Made by a program: the position numbers and the translations under genes. From Niabella sp. (GTDB taxonomy: Bacteria; Bacteroidota; Bacteroidia; Chitinophagales; Chitinophagaceae), in the NCBI RefSeq assembly GCF_030150205.1, contig NZ_JASLGT010000027.1, positions 247,419 through 311,418 on the forward strand: DNA of 64,000 nt, read 5' to 3'. Under the pieces are notes generated by a model. That model saw only the letters and a program-made list of their open reading frames with translations, was not told where the DNA came from and ran no database searches. Positions 26,085 through 34,550 of the stretch are shown piece after piece. Every line of letters begins with the position of its first letter. The first letter of the stretch is position 1.

Positions 26085-29000
26085 TTAAAATCTTGCAGAG
26101 AATCCAAAGGAATAGGTTGCCGGCACCGGGATGACATTATCTTTTACGGTGCTTCCCAGTTCCGGATCACCACCATCCCAATGGGTAAATGTTGCCAGGT
26201 TTTTTCCCGAAAAGAATAACCGCAAATTAGATACATGCAGGTGTTGCATCCAGGGCTGCCGGAAGGTATAAGAAAGGACCACATCCTGTAAACGGACGAA
26301 GCTCCTTGATTGTAACCCTAAAAATCTGGAATCGGCAGAGTAAGTAGCCGATGGATAAACATTGCCGGCGTTTTCCGGTGTCCAGTAGGGAACATATATA
26401 GAGTTATCATTAAACCGGTTAGACCTTGACAGGTAAGCCCCCGTATTGTTGTTGAGATAAAAACCATTTCCTCCGAAGATTCCGGAAACCTGGGCGTATA
26501 GCTCAAAGTTTTTGTAAGATACCGTATTGCTCATGCTCATTCTGAAATTTTCTTTAGCATAACCCAGAATCTTCCGGTCGTTCACCGATATCCCGGGAGT
26601 GCCATCGATATCGTTGTATTTGGGATCACCGGGGGCCGCACCATTCAATGCGATATAATCTTTGTCTGCCGCCTGAACGATCCCGATCTGTTCATAGCCA
26701 TAAATCGCTCCCAGGGATTTGCCGATAAACAGGCTGTTGGCAATATCATCATCTTCTTTTCCGTCTCCGTTCCGGTCCGTACCATACAGATGCACCAGTT
26801 TATTCCGGTTAATCCAGTAGTTTAAGGTCGTAGACCAGTTAAAATCTTTTTGCTGGATATTTACGCTTGTTACGGATAATTCCAGTCCTTTATTCGCCAC
26901 TTCGCCCATGGATGCATTAATGGATTTAAAGCCGGTCATGATGGGTATTTCCCGAACGAACAGCTGATCCGTAGTTTTAGAGGTATACAGGTTCAGGTCA
27001 AAAAGGATCCTTCTTTGCAACAGGGCCGCTTCAATACCAAGATTCCAGGCAGCTGTTGTTTCCCACCCCAGGTCATTATTACCCAGGGTTGACTGCGCCA
27101 GTCCATACAGGATATTGCTTCCGGTATTGGAAAACTCGTACCGGTAACCACCGGAAAGACCGTTAACCACCTTGGCCAATGTTCCGTAGGGACTGATACC
27201 CTGGTTTCCGTTTTGCCCCCAGGAAATTTTTAATTTAAGATCATTGACCGGTGCAATATTTTTCATGAACTCCTCGCCTGAAATACGCCAGGCAAGACCT
27301 ACGGCACCAAAATCGCCCCATTTTGTATTAGACCCAAAAACCGACGCGCCATCTCTCCTGAAAGAGGCATTCAGCATATACTTATTGGCAAATTCATAGT
27401 TCAGGCGGGCAAGGTAACCGATATTCGCCCGTTGGGTTACAACCAGGGCATTTTGCTGCACTGTTGCTTTAGACAAGCCCCAGATGCCTAACAAAGAGTT
27501 GCCATTCGCTGCGAAATCGGAACCAATGATATTGGCACTGTCATTTCTTGTAAAGTCCCTTGTAGCAACCGCAGTTAAATCAATGGAATGCTGGCCAAAC
27601 CGGTTTTTATAATTCAGGATATTGTCAATAACATAATTGTAGTTGGTTGTGTGCTGCAGATTGCCATTGGCTTTGGAGAGGAGCCCGTTAATGGCAGCGG
27701 TGCTGTATCGCTGTATGCCTTCCCCTTCCGCTATATAATAATTTTCATAATAAAAACCTCCGGATTCATTTTTGTCCATGTTTGCAGAATAATTCAACCG
27801 GTAGCTCAGCCCTTTTACCCAGGGTACCGAAACCACCGCGTAGGTATTTAACCTGAAATTATTCCTCCGGTCCAGGTTGTCGATGGTGCCATCCTGTACG
27901 CCCCATAAGGGGTTTATCGCCGATTGTGTATACGGATATTTTTCCAGGTGGTGCTGATCATCGCGGTACATAACGCCATAGGGAGACATCTGTTCTGCAG
28001 AGAGCACATTTGCAGATACCCCTGAATAATCCAATACATTATACGCTCCGTCAAGGCCCAGTTCCAGCCATTTGGTAACCCGGGCATTTACTTTACTTAA
28101 AACGGAGATGCGGTCATACCGGTCGCCAATTACAATACCTTTATTATTGTTGTAGGAAGACGACAGGTAATAATTTACGTTTTCAGAAGCACCTGAAACG
28201 GCCGCCTGGTAGTTTTCAAACGTACCCGTGCGGGTAATCGCATCCAGCCAGTTGGTTTCCCTGCCGTTATTATAATTTTCAAGTTCGCCGGTCTTCATCC
28301 AGTTTGTAGACCCCGGCGTATAGTTGTTTCGGGCGTTTACGGATTCAATCCATTGCGCACCGTTCATCATAACCGGCCTGTTTTGCCAATACTGCACACC
28401 GTAGGAAGCATTCAGGTTAATAGAGGGTTTACCCTTTTTTCCCTTTTTTGTAGTAATGGCAATTACCCCGTTGGCTGATCTTGATCCATATACGGAGGCC
28501 GAAACAGCATCCTTCAACACATCTACAGCGGCGATATCATTGGGGTTGATATCATTGAGACTGCCCAGGAAAATAACCCCATCCAGCACGATCAATGGGT
28601 TGGTATCTCCATTTATAGAGTTTTGTCCTCTTATAAGCATCGACGGCTGGCTGCCCGCAGCGTTTGCCACGCCTATATTTAAACCAGAAACATTTCCTTT
28701 CAACACATCCAGGGGACTGGAATTGGGCAGCATGCCTACCGCGGCATCTTCTACTTTTACGGAGGCAACGGCGCCCGTAAAATCTTTGCGCTTTGCAGTA
28801 CCATATCCAATCACCACCACCTCATCCAGCTGTGCGGTTTCCGCAGATAAACTCACATTTATCGTGGTTTGGCCACCAACGGGTATTTCCTGCGTTTTGA
28901 ACCCAACATTCGAGATGGTCAATACATCGTTGCGGCCGCTTACACCAATGGAGAATGCACCTTTTGAGTCGGTGGCCGTTCCCCTTCCCGTGTTGCGGGC

Positions 29001-29453
29001 AGTAACACTGGCTCCGGCAACAGGACTGCCCGCCTCTGAGCGCACAACCCCGGAAACCGTTCTTAAATCCAATGCGGGCGCCACATCCCGTTCTTTTTCC
29101 CGTTCGGCGACGGGCTGCTTTTCAGATGAAGGCTCACCGATCCGCTCTTTTGGAACAATGGTATAATAATTCTTTTTTACATACAGAAAAACCAGGTTAT
29201 TCGGGTATAGTATGCCCTTTAGTACGTCTTCTACCTGTTTTGATTTTAACGGATCCGGAGCGTAATTGGTTGTTTTGCCTTTTAACAGATCCGGATCATA
29301 CACGAACTGTGTACCGTACATTTTCTTTACCTGGTTTAAAGCTTCTTCAATGGAAACTTTTTTGCCGCCGGCCTGCGCCATCAGCGCCGGGCAGTAGAAC
29401 ATACACCCCAACAGGCATAGGGATGCTATAAGCAACAAGCGTTTTTTTAACAT
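26085..29453 (-). CDS. SusC/RagA TonB-dependent transporter with N-terminal STN signalling domain
   Basis: 1122 aa. Signal peptide to about residue 26. STN domain about 30-97 (VSIEEALNQVKKMYGTQFVY, VEDVLKGILY, YYTIVPK). Carboxypeptidase-D-like beta domain about 133-210 (VSGVVRSEAGSPVAGASV). TonB box region DEVVVIGYGTAKR, plug with DVLKDAVSASVYGSRSANG, then a 22-strand barrel ending in FGFSARF. Imports oligosaccharides with SusD. The STN domain is the part that talks to FecR-type anti-sigma factors in the FecA system, and fecR and an ECF sigma gene lie just upstream, so substrate binding probably switches on this operon. Confidence 0.95.
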   Translation of the reverse strand: MLKKRLLLIASLCLLGCMFYCPALMAQAGGKKVSIEEALNQVKKMYGTQFVYDPDLLKGKTTNYAPDPLKSKQVEDVLKGILYPNNLVFLYVKKNYYTIVPKERIGEPSSEKQPVAEREKERDVAPALDLRTVSGVVRSEAGSPVAGASVTARNTGRGTATDSKGAFSIGVSGRNDVLTISNVGFKTQEIPVGGQTTINVSLSAETAQLDEVVVIGYGTAKRKDFTGAVASVKVEDAAVGMLPNSSPLDVLKGNVSGLNIGVANAAGSQPSMLIRGQNSINGDTNPLIVLDGVIFLGSLNDINPNDIAAVDVLKDAVSASVYGSRSANGVIAITTKKGKKGKPSINLNASYGVQYWQNRPVMMNGAQWIESVNARNNYTPGSTNWMKTGELENYNNGRETNWLDAITRTGTFENYQAAVSGASENVNYYLSSSYNNNKGIVIGDRYDRISVLSKVNARVTKWLELGLDGAYNVLDYSGVSANVLSAEQMSPYGVMYRDDQHHLEKYPYTQSAINPLWGVQDGTIDNLDRRNNFRLNTYAVVSVPWVKGLSYRLNYSANMDKNESGGFYYENYYIAEGEGIQRYSTAAINGLLSKANGNLQHTTNYNYVIDNILNYKNRFGQHSIDLTAVATRDFTRNDSANIIGSDFAANGNSLLGIWGLSKATVQQNALVVTQRANIGYLARLNYEFANKYMLNASFRRDGASVFGSNTKWGDFGAVGLAWRISGEEFMKNIAPVNDLKLKISWGQNGNQGISPYGTLAKVVNGLSGGYRYEFSNTGSNILYGLAQSTLGNNDLGWETTAAWNLGIEAALLQRRILFDLNLYTSKTTDQLFVREIPIMTGFKSINASMGEVANKGLELSVTSVNIQQKDFNWSTTLNYWINRNKLVHLYGTDRNGDGKEDDDIANSLFIGKSLGAIYGYEQIGIVQAADKDYIALNGAAPGDPKYNDIDGTPGISVNDRKILGYAKENFRMSMSNTVSYKNFELYAQVSGIFGGNGFYLNNNTGAYLSRSNRFNDNSIYVPYWTPENAGNVYPSATYSADSRFLGLQSRSFVRLQDVVLSYTFRQPWMQHLHVSNLRLFFSGKNLATFTHWDGGDPELGSTVKDNVIPVPATYSFGFSARF

Positions 29454-29478
29454 ATGGACATTTATTATAAGTGAAAAA

Positions 29479-30525
29479 CTATTTGAAGTTTACTCTTATG
29501 CTATCACCCTCGTTAGTGAATGATATATTTAAAGCAGTTGACATCACAAAAAGCGCGTCATCCAGTGAATCTATTAATATGGGACCATTCAGTTTTTTCC
29601 CGGCCAGTTCCGGGTCTTCCAGGATAAACCGCTTGCCGTAAATATCTTCCAGGTACTTAAAAATTTCCGACAGGGCCGGATCCGAAAGCACCAGTTTCTT
29701 TTCCTTCCAGGACGAGGCATTCAGCGCATGCTCTATATTTGAACTGCGATGGATTACCTGCAACGAATCTACCAGCAATATATCGCCCGGCTTCATAATT
29801 ACCGGCTGCATTCCGGCTCTTGAAAAGCTTACCCGGATCGCACCTTTTTGTAAAGCGATCTCCGTTCGCCCTCTTCTTTCGCGGATATCGAATGACGTTC
29901 CCAATACCTCCACGGTCGTATTGTTCGTATGCACAATAAACCGCTCGTAATTTTCTATTTTATGATCGTTGTCAAGGTGCTTTACATCAAAAAAAGCTTC
30001 CCCGTTTAACCATAATTCTCTTGGCGCGTTTTTGTCCCATTTTTTTCCATACTTTACCGTGGAGTTGGCATTTAATACCACCACAGAGCTGTCTGGTAAA
30101 ACCAGGCGGGAAAATTTTCCATACCCGGTTTTGATCGCATATAGCCCGGGCGTTTTTACCCACCAAAAAATCAATGAGCTGATCAACAGCAATGGGATCA
30201 AGATCGCTGCCACTCTCCAGCGCCGGATTGCTATCAAAAAGCCGTGTGCTCCTGATGGCTTTTGTGCTCCTTCTTCAATAGCAGCCAGCGCCTGGTTCAA
30301 AGAGGCTTCTACTTTTGCTGGATCCGGACTGCTGATCTTAAAATCAATATGCAGCAATATCTGGCGTGCTGATTCGACCTCCGCTCTCTTACCGGGGTTC
30401 GCCTGCAGCCATGTTTCCCAAAAAGCATGCTTTTCTTCATCAGGCTTATGTACCCAATCCTGGAAATATGCATCACATAAAAAATCCCTGAGCACGTATT
30501 GCCTGTATTTGTCTGCTTTTTTCAT
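29479..30525 (-). CDS. FecR-type anti-sigma factor
   Basis: A 348-aa protein. Cytoplasmic N-terminal region (1-100), one membrane helix at about 104-123 (RVAAILIPLLLISSLIFWWV), a periplasmic FecR domain about 128-230 (IKTGYGKFSRLVLPDSSVVVL as two parts, LNGEAFFDV, TTVEVLGTSFDI), and a C-terminal DUF4974/STN-like domain about 270-348. It would hold the adjacent sigma factor until SusC signals substrate. ATG is preceded by a good GGAGG site. Sits between the sigma gene (45 bases) and susC (25 bases). Confidence 0.94.
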   Translation of the reverse strand: MKKADKYRQYVLRDFLCDAYFQDWVHKPDEEKHAFWETWLQANPGKRAEVESARQILLHIDFKISSPDPAKVEASLNQALAAIEEGAQKPSGAHGFLIAIRRWRVAAILIPLLLISSLIFWWVKTPGLYAIKTGYGKFSRLVLPDSSVVVLNANSTVKYGKKWDKNAPRELWLNGEAFFDVKHLDNDHKIENYERFIVHTNNTTVEVLGTSFDIRERRGRTEIALQKGAIRVSFSRAGMQPVIMKPGDILLVDSLQVIHRSSNIEHALNASSWKEKKLVLSDPALSEIFKYLEDIYGKRFILEDPELAGKKLNGPILIDSLDDALFVMSTALNISFTNEGDSIRVNFK

Positions 30526-30570
30526 CCCTCCGGTATAATGAGTAAGAAAAACAAAAAATTACCCCATCTG

Positions 30571-31137
30571 TTAATTAAAATTTTCCTTTAATAAGAAAAA
30601 AATGTAAACAAGGGGAACCGAAACCTTGTCCCGTAAGGTAAGAAGGCTTCTTGCCATGAGTTTGTACGTTGCCTTTACCGAAATACCGAGGATAGATGCC
30701 GTTTCTTCATAAGAGAACCCCTCATAAAAGCGGAGGAACAATGCTTCCCGCTGCCGGGGTGAAAGTGTATTAATGGCTGTAGTTAGCTTTTCTTTAAGTG
30801 CCTGATCTGTTTCCTGTTTAATAAAAACAACATCTGCAGCAAACTCAGGCTCGAACGCTGCACTGTCAATGGCCCTGGTTTTTGCAAGGGAAGCAACCCG
30901 TTTGCTTAATGCTCTTCTAAAAAGCACATAATAATATCCGTCCGGATTTTTTATAGAACGCAGCCCTTCACGGTTTACCCATAACATCATTAAGATTTCC
31001 TGGATCACATCTTCAACCAGTCCGCTGTCCGCTATCAATTTTATACCGTAATTATAAAACCGCTCATACAGCTTCCTGTACGCATTGGAATAAGCGTCCT
31101 TGTCTCCAACTTCAATACCTGTCCAGGAAATTTCCAA
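30571..31137 (-). CDS. ECF RNA polymerase sigma factor (FecI/RpoE-like, Bacteroidota type)
   Basis: A 188-aa ECF sigma factor. Region 2 covers LYERFYNYGIKLIADSG-LVEDVIQEILMMLW (about 24-57), and region 4 covers LSPRQREALFLRFYEGFSYEETASILGIS-VKATYKLMARSL (about 125-170). No extra domains. The only start before an in-frame stop is a TTG at 31137 with GGG just upstream. First gene of the sigma-fecR-susC-susD-GH106 operon; it probably directs its own operon as well as, or instead of, the housekeeping promoter seen upstream. Confidence 0.93.
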   Translation of the reverse strand: MEISWTGIEVGDKDAYSNAYRKLYERFYNYGIKLIADSGLVEDVIQEILMMLWVNREGLRSIKNPDGYYYVLFRRALSKRVASLAKTRAIDSAAFEPEFAADVVFIKQETDQALKEKLTTAINTLSPRQREALFLRFYEGFSYEETASILGISVKATYKLMARSLLTLRDKVSVPLVYIFFLLKENFN

Positions 31138-31298
31138 CCCTTTTTATATTAACTCTGACAATGAGCGATGGAAATTATGGAAAATTTCTTTGAAAACTTA
31201 AGTGGCCATCCATAATAATCTTTCAAAAGCGGCCATTTATTCCCCAAAAACAATTGTCCTTACATGCTGCAGTTTTTTACAATACGCATCGATCCTGC

Positions 31299-31325
31299 CA
31301 AAAATAGATCATAATACGGTTGCAA
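31299..31325 (-). promoter_or_regulatory. Candidate housekeeping promoter for the sigma/FecR/Sus operon
   Basis: On the minus strand TTG (31323-31325) is followed after 16 bases by TATTTTTG (31299-31306). It would give a leader of about 155 bases. The rest of the 250-base gap between the sigma gene and nth shows no gene. Confidence 0.4.
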
Positions 31326-31389
31326 CCATCCTGCGGTGTCATGTACCGCTATGGTAGGATGAGAGGAAGGATGCCCCAGGCAGTAACAT

Positions 31390-32016
31390 CTAATACCCGT
31401 TGTAAAATTTACATACCTTATTCATCAGGCATATTTCGCATTTCGGGTTGGTAGGCCGGCAAATTTCTCTTCCTAAAAATGACATGGCCATACCGGCATC
31501 CCAGTCCTTTTGCGGCAGTATGTCCATAATCTGCTTTTCTATTTTTTTGGGATCGGTTCCGGTGGCAATGCCCAGCCGGGGCGCTACTCTTACCACATGC
31601 AGATCAACGATCACACCCTCGGGAGCTTTGCCGCTTTCGCGGAGGATCACATTTGCAGATTTTCTGCCGATTCCTTTTAATTCCGTCAGGGCCTCCAGGT
31701 TTAGCGGAATGGCGGCATCTCTTTTTAACGATTGTGCAATTTCAGAAAGCCATTGGGCCTTGTTTCCAAAATTGCGCACATCACTGATCTGCGCTGCAAT
31801 GGCCGCTTCTGTAGCTTTTGAGAGCGCCGTCATTGTTGGAAAGTTTTTAAAAAAAGCCGGGGCAATCTGGTTGATGTGCCGGTCAGAATCCTGTGCAGAA
31901 AGCACTACCATCACCAACAACTGGTAGGTATTTTTATAATCCAGCGGATGTTTGGTGGCTTTGTATTTTTTTAAAAGCGGTTGGATGGCCTGGGGCCAGT
32001 TAACAGGGGCGCTCAT
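31390..32016 (-). CDS. nth: Endonuclease III-type DNA glycosylase/AP lyase
   Basis: A 208-aa HhH-GPD glycosylase. The helix-hairpin-helix LKGIGRKSANVIL carries the catalytic Lys, followed by VDLHVVRV with the catalytic Asp. The C-terminus has the 4Fe-4S motif C-x6-C-x2-C-x5-C in CRPTNPKCEICLMNKVC. It removes oxidised pyrimidines and cleaves the abasic site. All key residues are present. Single gene; the patatin gene upstream on the same strand is separated by a heptad array. Confidence 0.94.
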   Translation of the reverse strand: MSAPVNWPQAIQPLLKKYKATKHPLDYKNTYQLLVMVVLSAQDSDRHINQIAPAFFKNFPTMTALSKATEAAIAAQISDVRNFGNKAQWLSEIAQSLKRDAAIPLNLEALTELKGIGRKSANVILRESGKAPEGVIVDLHVVRVAPRLGIATGTDPKKIEKQIMDILPQKDWDAGMAMSFLGREICRPTNPKCEICLMNKVCKFYNGY

Positions 32017-32113
32017 AAAATAGAATTTGTATTGAAATTACGACTTTTTGAGTGATGCAGGATTTGGTTTTCTAAACACTGAATCATTCGAACAGAAAGG
32101 AACGGATACAGAC

Positions 32114-32176
32114 TCTGACAGCTATTAGCTGAATGCTAAAGGCTGAACGCCAGAAGCTGACCGCAGATGGCGATCC
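32114..32176 (-). repeat. Heptad array, TCAGCTN class, after the membrane patatin stop
   Basis: In the sense of the upstream patatin gene (minus strand) units read TCAGCTT, CTGGCGT, TCAGCCT, TTAGCAT, TCAGCTA, ATAGCTG, TCAGAGT, beginning about 20 bases after the TAG stop. Confidence 0.7.
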
Positions 32177-33640
32177 CTAAGGCTGCTGTTCTTTCTTTTC
32201 CAGCGCTACCTGCATAAAACTTCGGTCCTGTTTGTACGCCTCCCAGTCAAAATTCAGCAAAAACCGGGTGGCCGCTTCCGCACCGCGTTCAAACAACACC
32301 TGCTTTTCTTTATCGGTAATAAAAAAGTTCAGCCAGTTAAAATCCGGCAGGGAAATGCGGCCGATGCCACGGGAATAGACCTTGTTCTTCAGCTGAAAAT
32401 CCTTGTCGTAATAATTCCGCACCGTATTAAAGATCCTGAAAAAATAGCCGCTCAGGGTCCATACCGTCGTATTCTTCCCGGTATCGCCGGGATTGCTGTC
32501 ATCCAGGTCAATTCCAAATACGGGAAGCCGTGGCACCACCACATGGGGGTTGTAAAAGATATTAATAGGAAAATTGGATAGAATTCCTCCATCTACAAAA
32601 CGGGCTTCCATAGGCGGTTCCTGCGCACCAAACGTATCCATCCATGCCTTTTTTACCTCCCCGTTGGTATGTGGTATCCCATAAATAAAATAAGATTCAA
32701 AAAACAGGGGAATGGCCATCGATGCCCGCACCAGGCCGGCGGGGTGCAATTCATGCATCCGGTCAGCAGGCCGGAAGAGGTTACACATTTTCGGAAATTC
32801 GATCTTATTCTCTGTGATCAGTTCCGATGCGATAATTGTTACATCCGGCGCCAGGCCATCCAGTCCATCGGGATGCGCCTGCCTCAAATGAAGCCCTTCT
32901 ATCTGCTGACCAGCCTTGCGGCGAAAGTCGTCCAGGTGCGCTACCCCGTTCTCTTTCATCAATTGCTTCAGCCAATCATAAAAGAAATTGCCGGGATTAA
33001 TGCCATAGCCGCTGGCGCGCAATCGCTTTAAAAGGCGACTGATATACCAGGCGAATACGCCCAATAACAGGGTTATGACCAGCAACACGACTACCAGCGT
33101 TTGTGTAAATTGCTGCATTGGTGTGTTATGCGGCAGCAACCATAAACATATGAATGTAACGGTCAGCAATATGGAATAGAAAATGCCCAGGCCATTCGCC
33201 CACCTTTTTATTTTTTCTAAAAAACTGCTTTTAGTGATGAACTTTTTAATCAGCCACCGGGCCGCAGGGTGGCCGTCCACCAGGTCAAAGAAATCCAGTT
33301 GTGCAATTGCTTCCAGGATCTTTGCTGACTTTTGTTCTTCTTTATTCCCGGTAATGGCCAGCAAGGCGGTATTGATCGCCCCCGCACTGGTTCCGGCAAG
33401 GCGCATAAAACGGATGCCCATCTGCTCAAGAATATAGGTATACCCCACCAGGGCTACACCCAGCACACCGCCTCCTTTTTGAACAAGGTTCACATACTGG
33501 TGCCCGTCTTTATCCAGGGTATCCGAAATTACCAGGCGTTCGCCATTGGCACCAAATTGCGCGCTTAATTCCTGCAGGTTTTGCAACACCTTTGGACTGT
33601 TGATAAAATCAAGGGGGGTTAATCTTTTAGAGGCGCCCAT
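32177..33640 (-). CDS. Patatin-like phospholipase with two inserted membrane helices
   Basis: A 487-aa protein. Patatin motifs: QKGGGVLGVALVGY (residues 55-67), nucleophile GTSAG at 83-87 (Ser85), and VDGGILSNFPINIF with the catalytic Asp. Between them lie two strongly hydrophobic segments at about 153-170 and 181-200 that look like a membrane hairpin, so the enzyme is probably anchored to the inner membrane. It would hydrolyse phospholipid acyl chains. No signal peptide. Not in an operon with nth: a 160-base gap with a heptad array separates them. Confidence 0.87.
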   Translation of the reverse strand: MGASKRLTPLDFINSPKVLQNLQELSAQFGANGERLVISDTLDKDGHQYVNLVQKGGGVLGVALVGYTYILEQMGIRFMRLAGTSAGAINTALLAITGNKEEQKSAKILEAIAQLDFFDLVDGHPAARWLIKKFITKSSFLEKIKRWANGLGIFYSILLTVTFICLWLLPHNTPMQQFTQTLVVVLLVITLLLGVFAWYISRLLKRLRASGYGINPGNFFYDWLKQLMKENGVAHLDDFRRKAGQQIEGLHLRQAHPDGLDGLAPDVTIIASELITENKIEFPKMCNLFRPADRMHELHPAGLVRASMAIPLFFESYFIYGIPHTNGEVKKAWMDTFGAQEPPMEARFVDGGILSNFPINIFYNPHVVVPRLPVFGIDLDDSNPGDTGKNTTVWTLSGYFFRIFNTVRNYYDKDFQLKNKVYSRGIGRISLPDFNWLNFFITDKEKQVLFERGAEAATRFLLNFDWEAYKQDRSFMQVALEKKEQQP

Positions 33641-33866
33641 CGCTTTTAGTTTTATTAAAGGAGCCCTATAAAGATACTTTATCCCCTAATATTCCGGAAC
33701 ACCATCGCTGTTTTTGGTTATTCACCAGATCTGCTCCCCGAAAAGTTGAGCCCTGTTTTCCCCGACTCAATTTCTTCCGAATAGCGCACCATTCATTAAA
33801 TACATTTCAATACAGACGGTAAAGCTGTATATTGCGAAAATTTCTTAACTATCAAAATGAAACATT

Positions 33867-34478
33867 ATGTACATTAAAAAACTAACACTGGGCATTATTG
33901 CTGTAATGAGTGCCGCAATTATGAATGCACAATCGGGGCTTGGAATCCAGGCGGGTGTCAACTTTGCCAATGTAACCGGGAAGGATGTATCCGGGTCTCA
34001 GTTAAAAACAGGCTTTCAGGTTGGCGTAAATTACGATCTTAAAATATCGGATGAATTTTCAATTCAACCGGGATTAAACTATCTTCAGAACGGGCTTAAA
34101 ACAAATGGCACCTTTGACAATACCTCAGGCGAATTAAAATTAAACCTGCCTTTTTTACAACTGCCCATACTTTTTAAGTACAATCCCGAGGTGAGCGGTG
34201 GCAACAAGGTCATTTTAGCTGCTGGCCCTTATTTTTCCTATGGAATCGGAAAAGTAAAAGCCAGTTCCGGAAACATGTCGGAAACAGAAGATTGGGGCAA
34301 TATGGATAGTGAAGGGTTTAAGCGATTCGACGCCGGTGCAAAACTTGTAATCGGGTACGAATTAAGAAGCGGACTGTCTTTAAACCTGAATGGCGACCTG
34401 GGTCTTGCAAAAGCCGTGAAGGATGTAAAGGCGCACTACAGCGCATTTGGAATTACGCTGGGATACCGGTTCAAATAA
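33867..34478 (+). CDS. Outer-membrane beta-barrel (PorT-like) protein
   Basis: A 203-aa protein with a signal peptide ending in MNAQ (about residue 21). The mature part is a typical small Bacteroidota barrel: GIQAGVNFANVTG, GFQVGVNYDLKISDEFSIQPGLNYLQNG, LPILFKYNP, and a last strand FGITLGYRFK ending in an aromatic plus Lys. The family is outer-membrane beta-barrel domain 2 (porin family). Specific function unknown. Monocistronic, ended by a strong bidirectional terminator shared with korA. Confidence 0.82.
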   Translation: MYIKKLTLGIIAVMSAAIMNAQSGLGIQAGVNFANVTGKDVSGSQLKTGFQVGVNYDLKISDEFSIQPGLNYLQNGLKTNGTFDNTSGELKLNLPFLQLPILFKYNPEVSGGNKVILAAGPYFSYGIGKVKASSGNMSETEDWGNMDSEGFKRFDAGAKLVIGYELRSGLSLNLNGDLGLAKAVKDVKAHYSAFGITLGYRFK

Positions 34479-34499
34479 CAATAGCATCCCGGAAATGCA

Positions 34500-34531
34500 A
34501 AAGGCGGCGGTACAAATACACCGCCGCCTTT
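34500..34531. terminator. Bidirectional terminator between the barrel protein and korA
   Basis: AAAGGCGGCGGT (34500-34511) and ACCGCCGCCTTT (34520-34531) form a perfect 12-bp stem with an 8-base loop. A/T-rich flanks let it act for both convergent genes. Confidence 0.85.
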
Positions 34532-34550
34532 TATTTAAATGCGTATTTTT

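Noticed and set aside
28456..29166. 236-codon open frame on the plus strand
   Set aside because: It lies antisense to the start of susC, which has a clear protein family; the frame is a shadow of its codon use.
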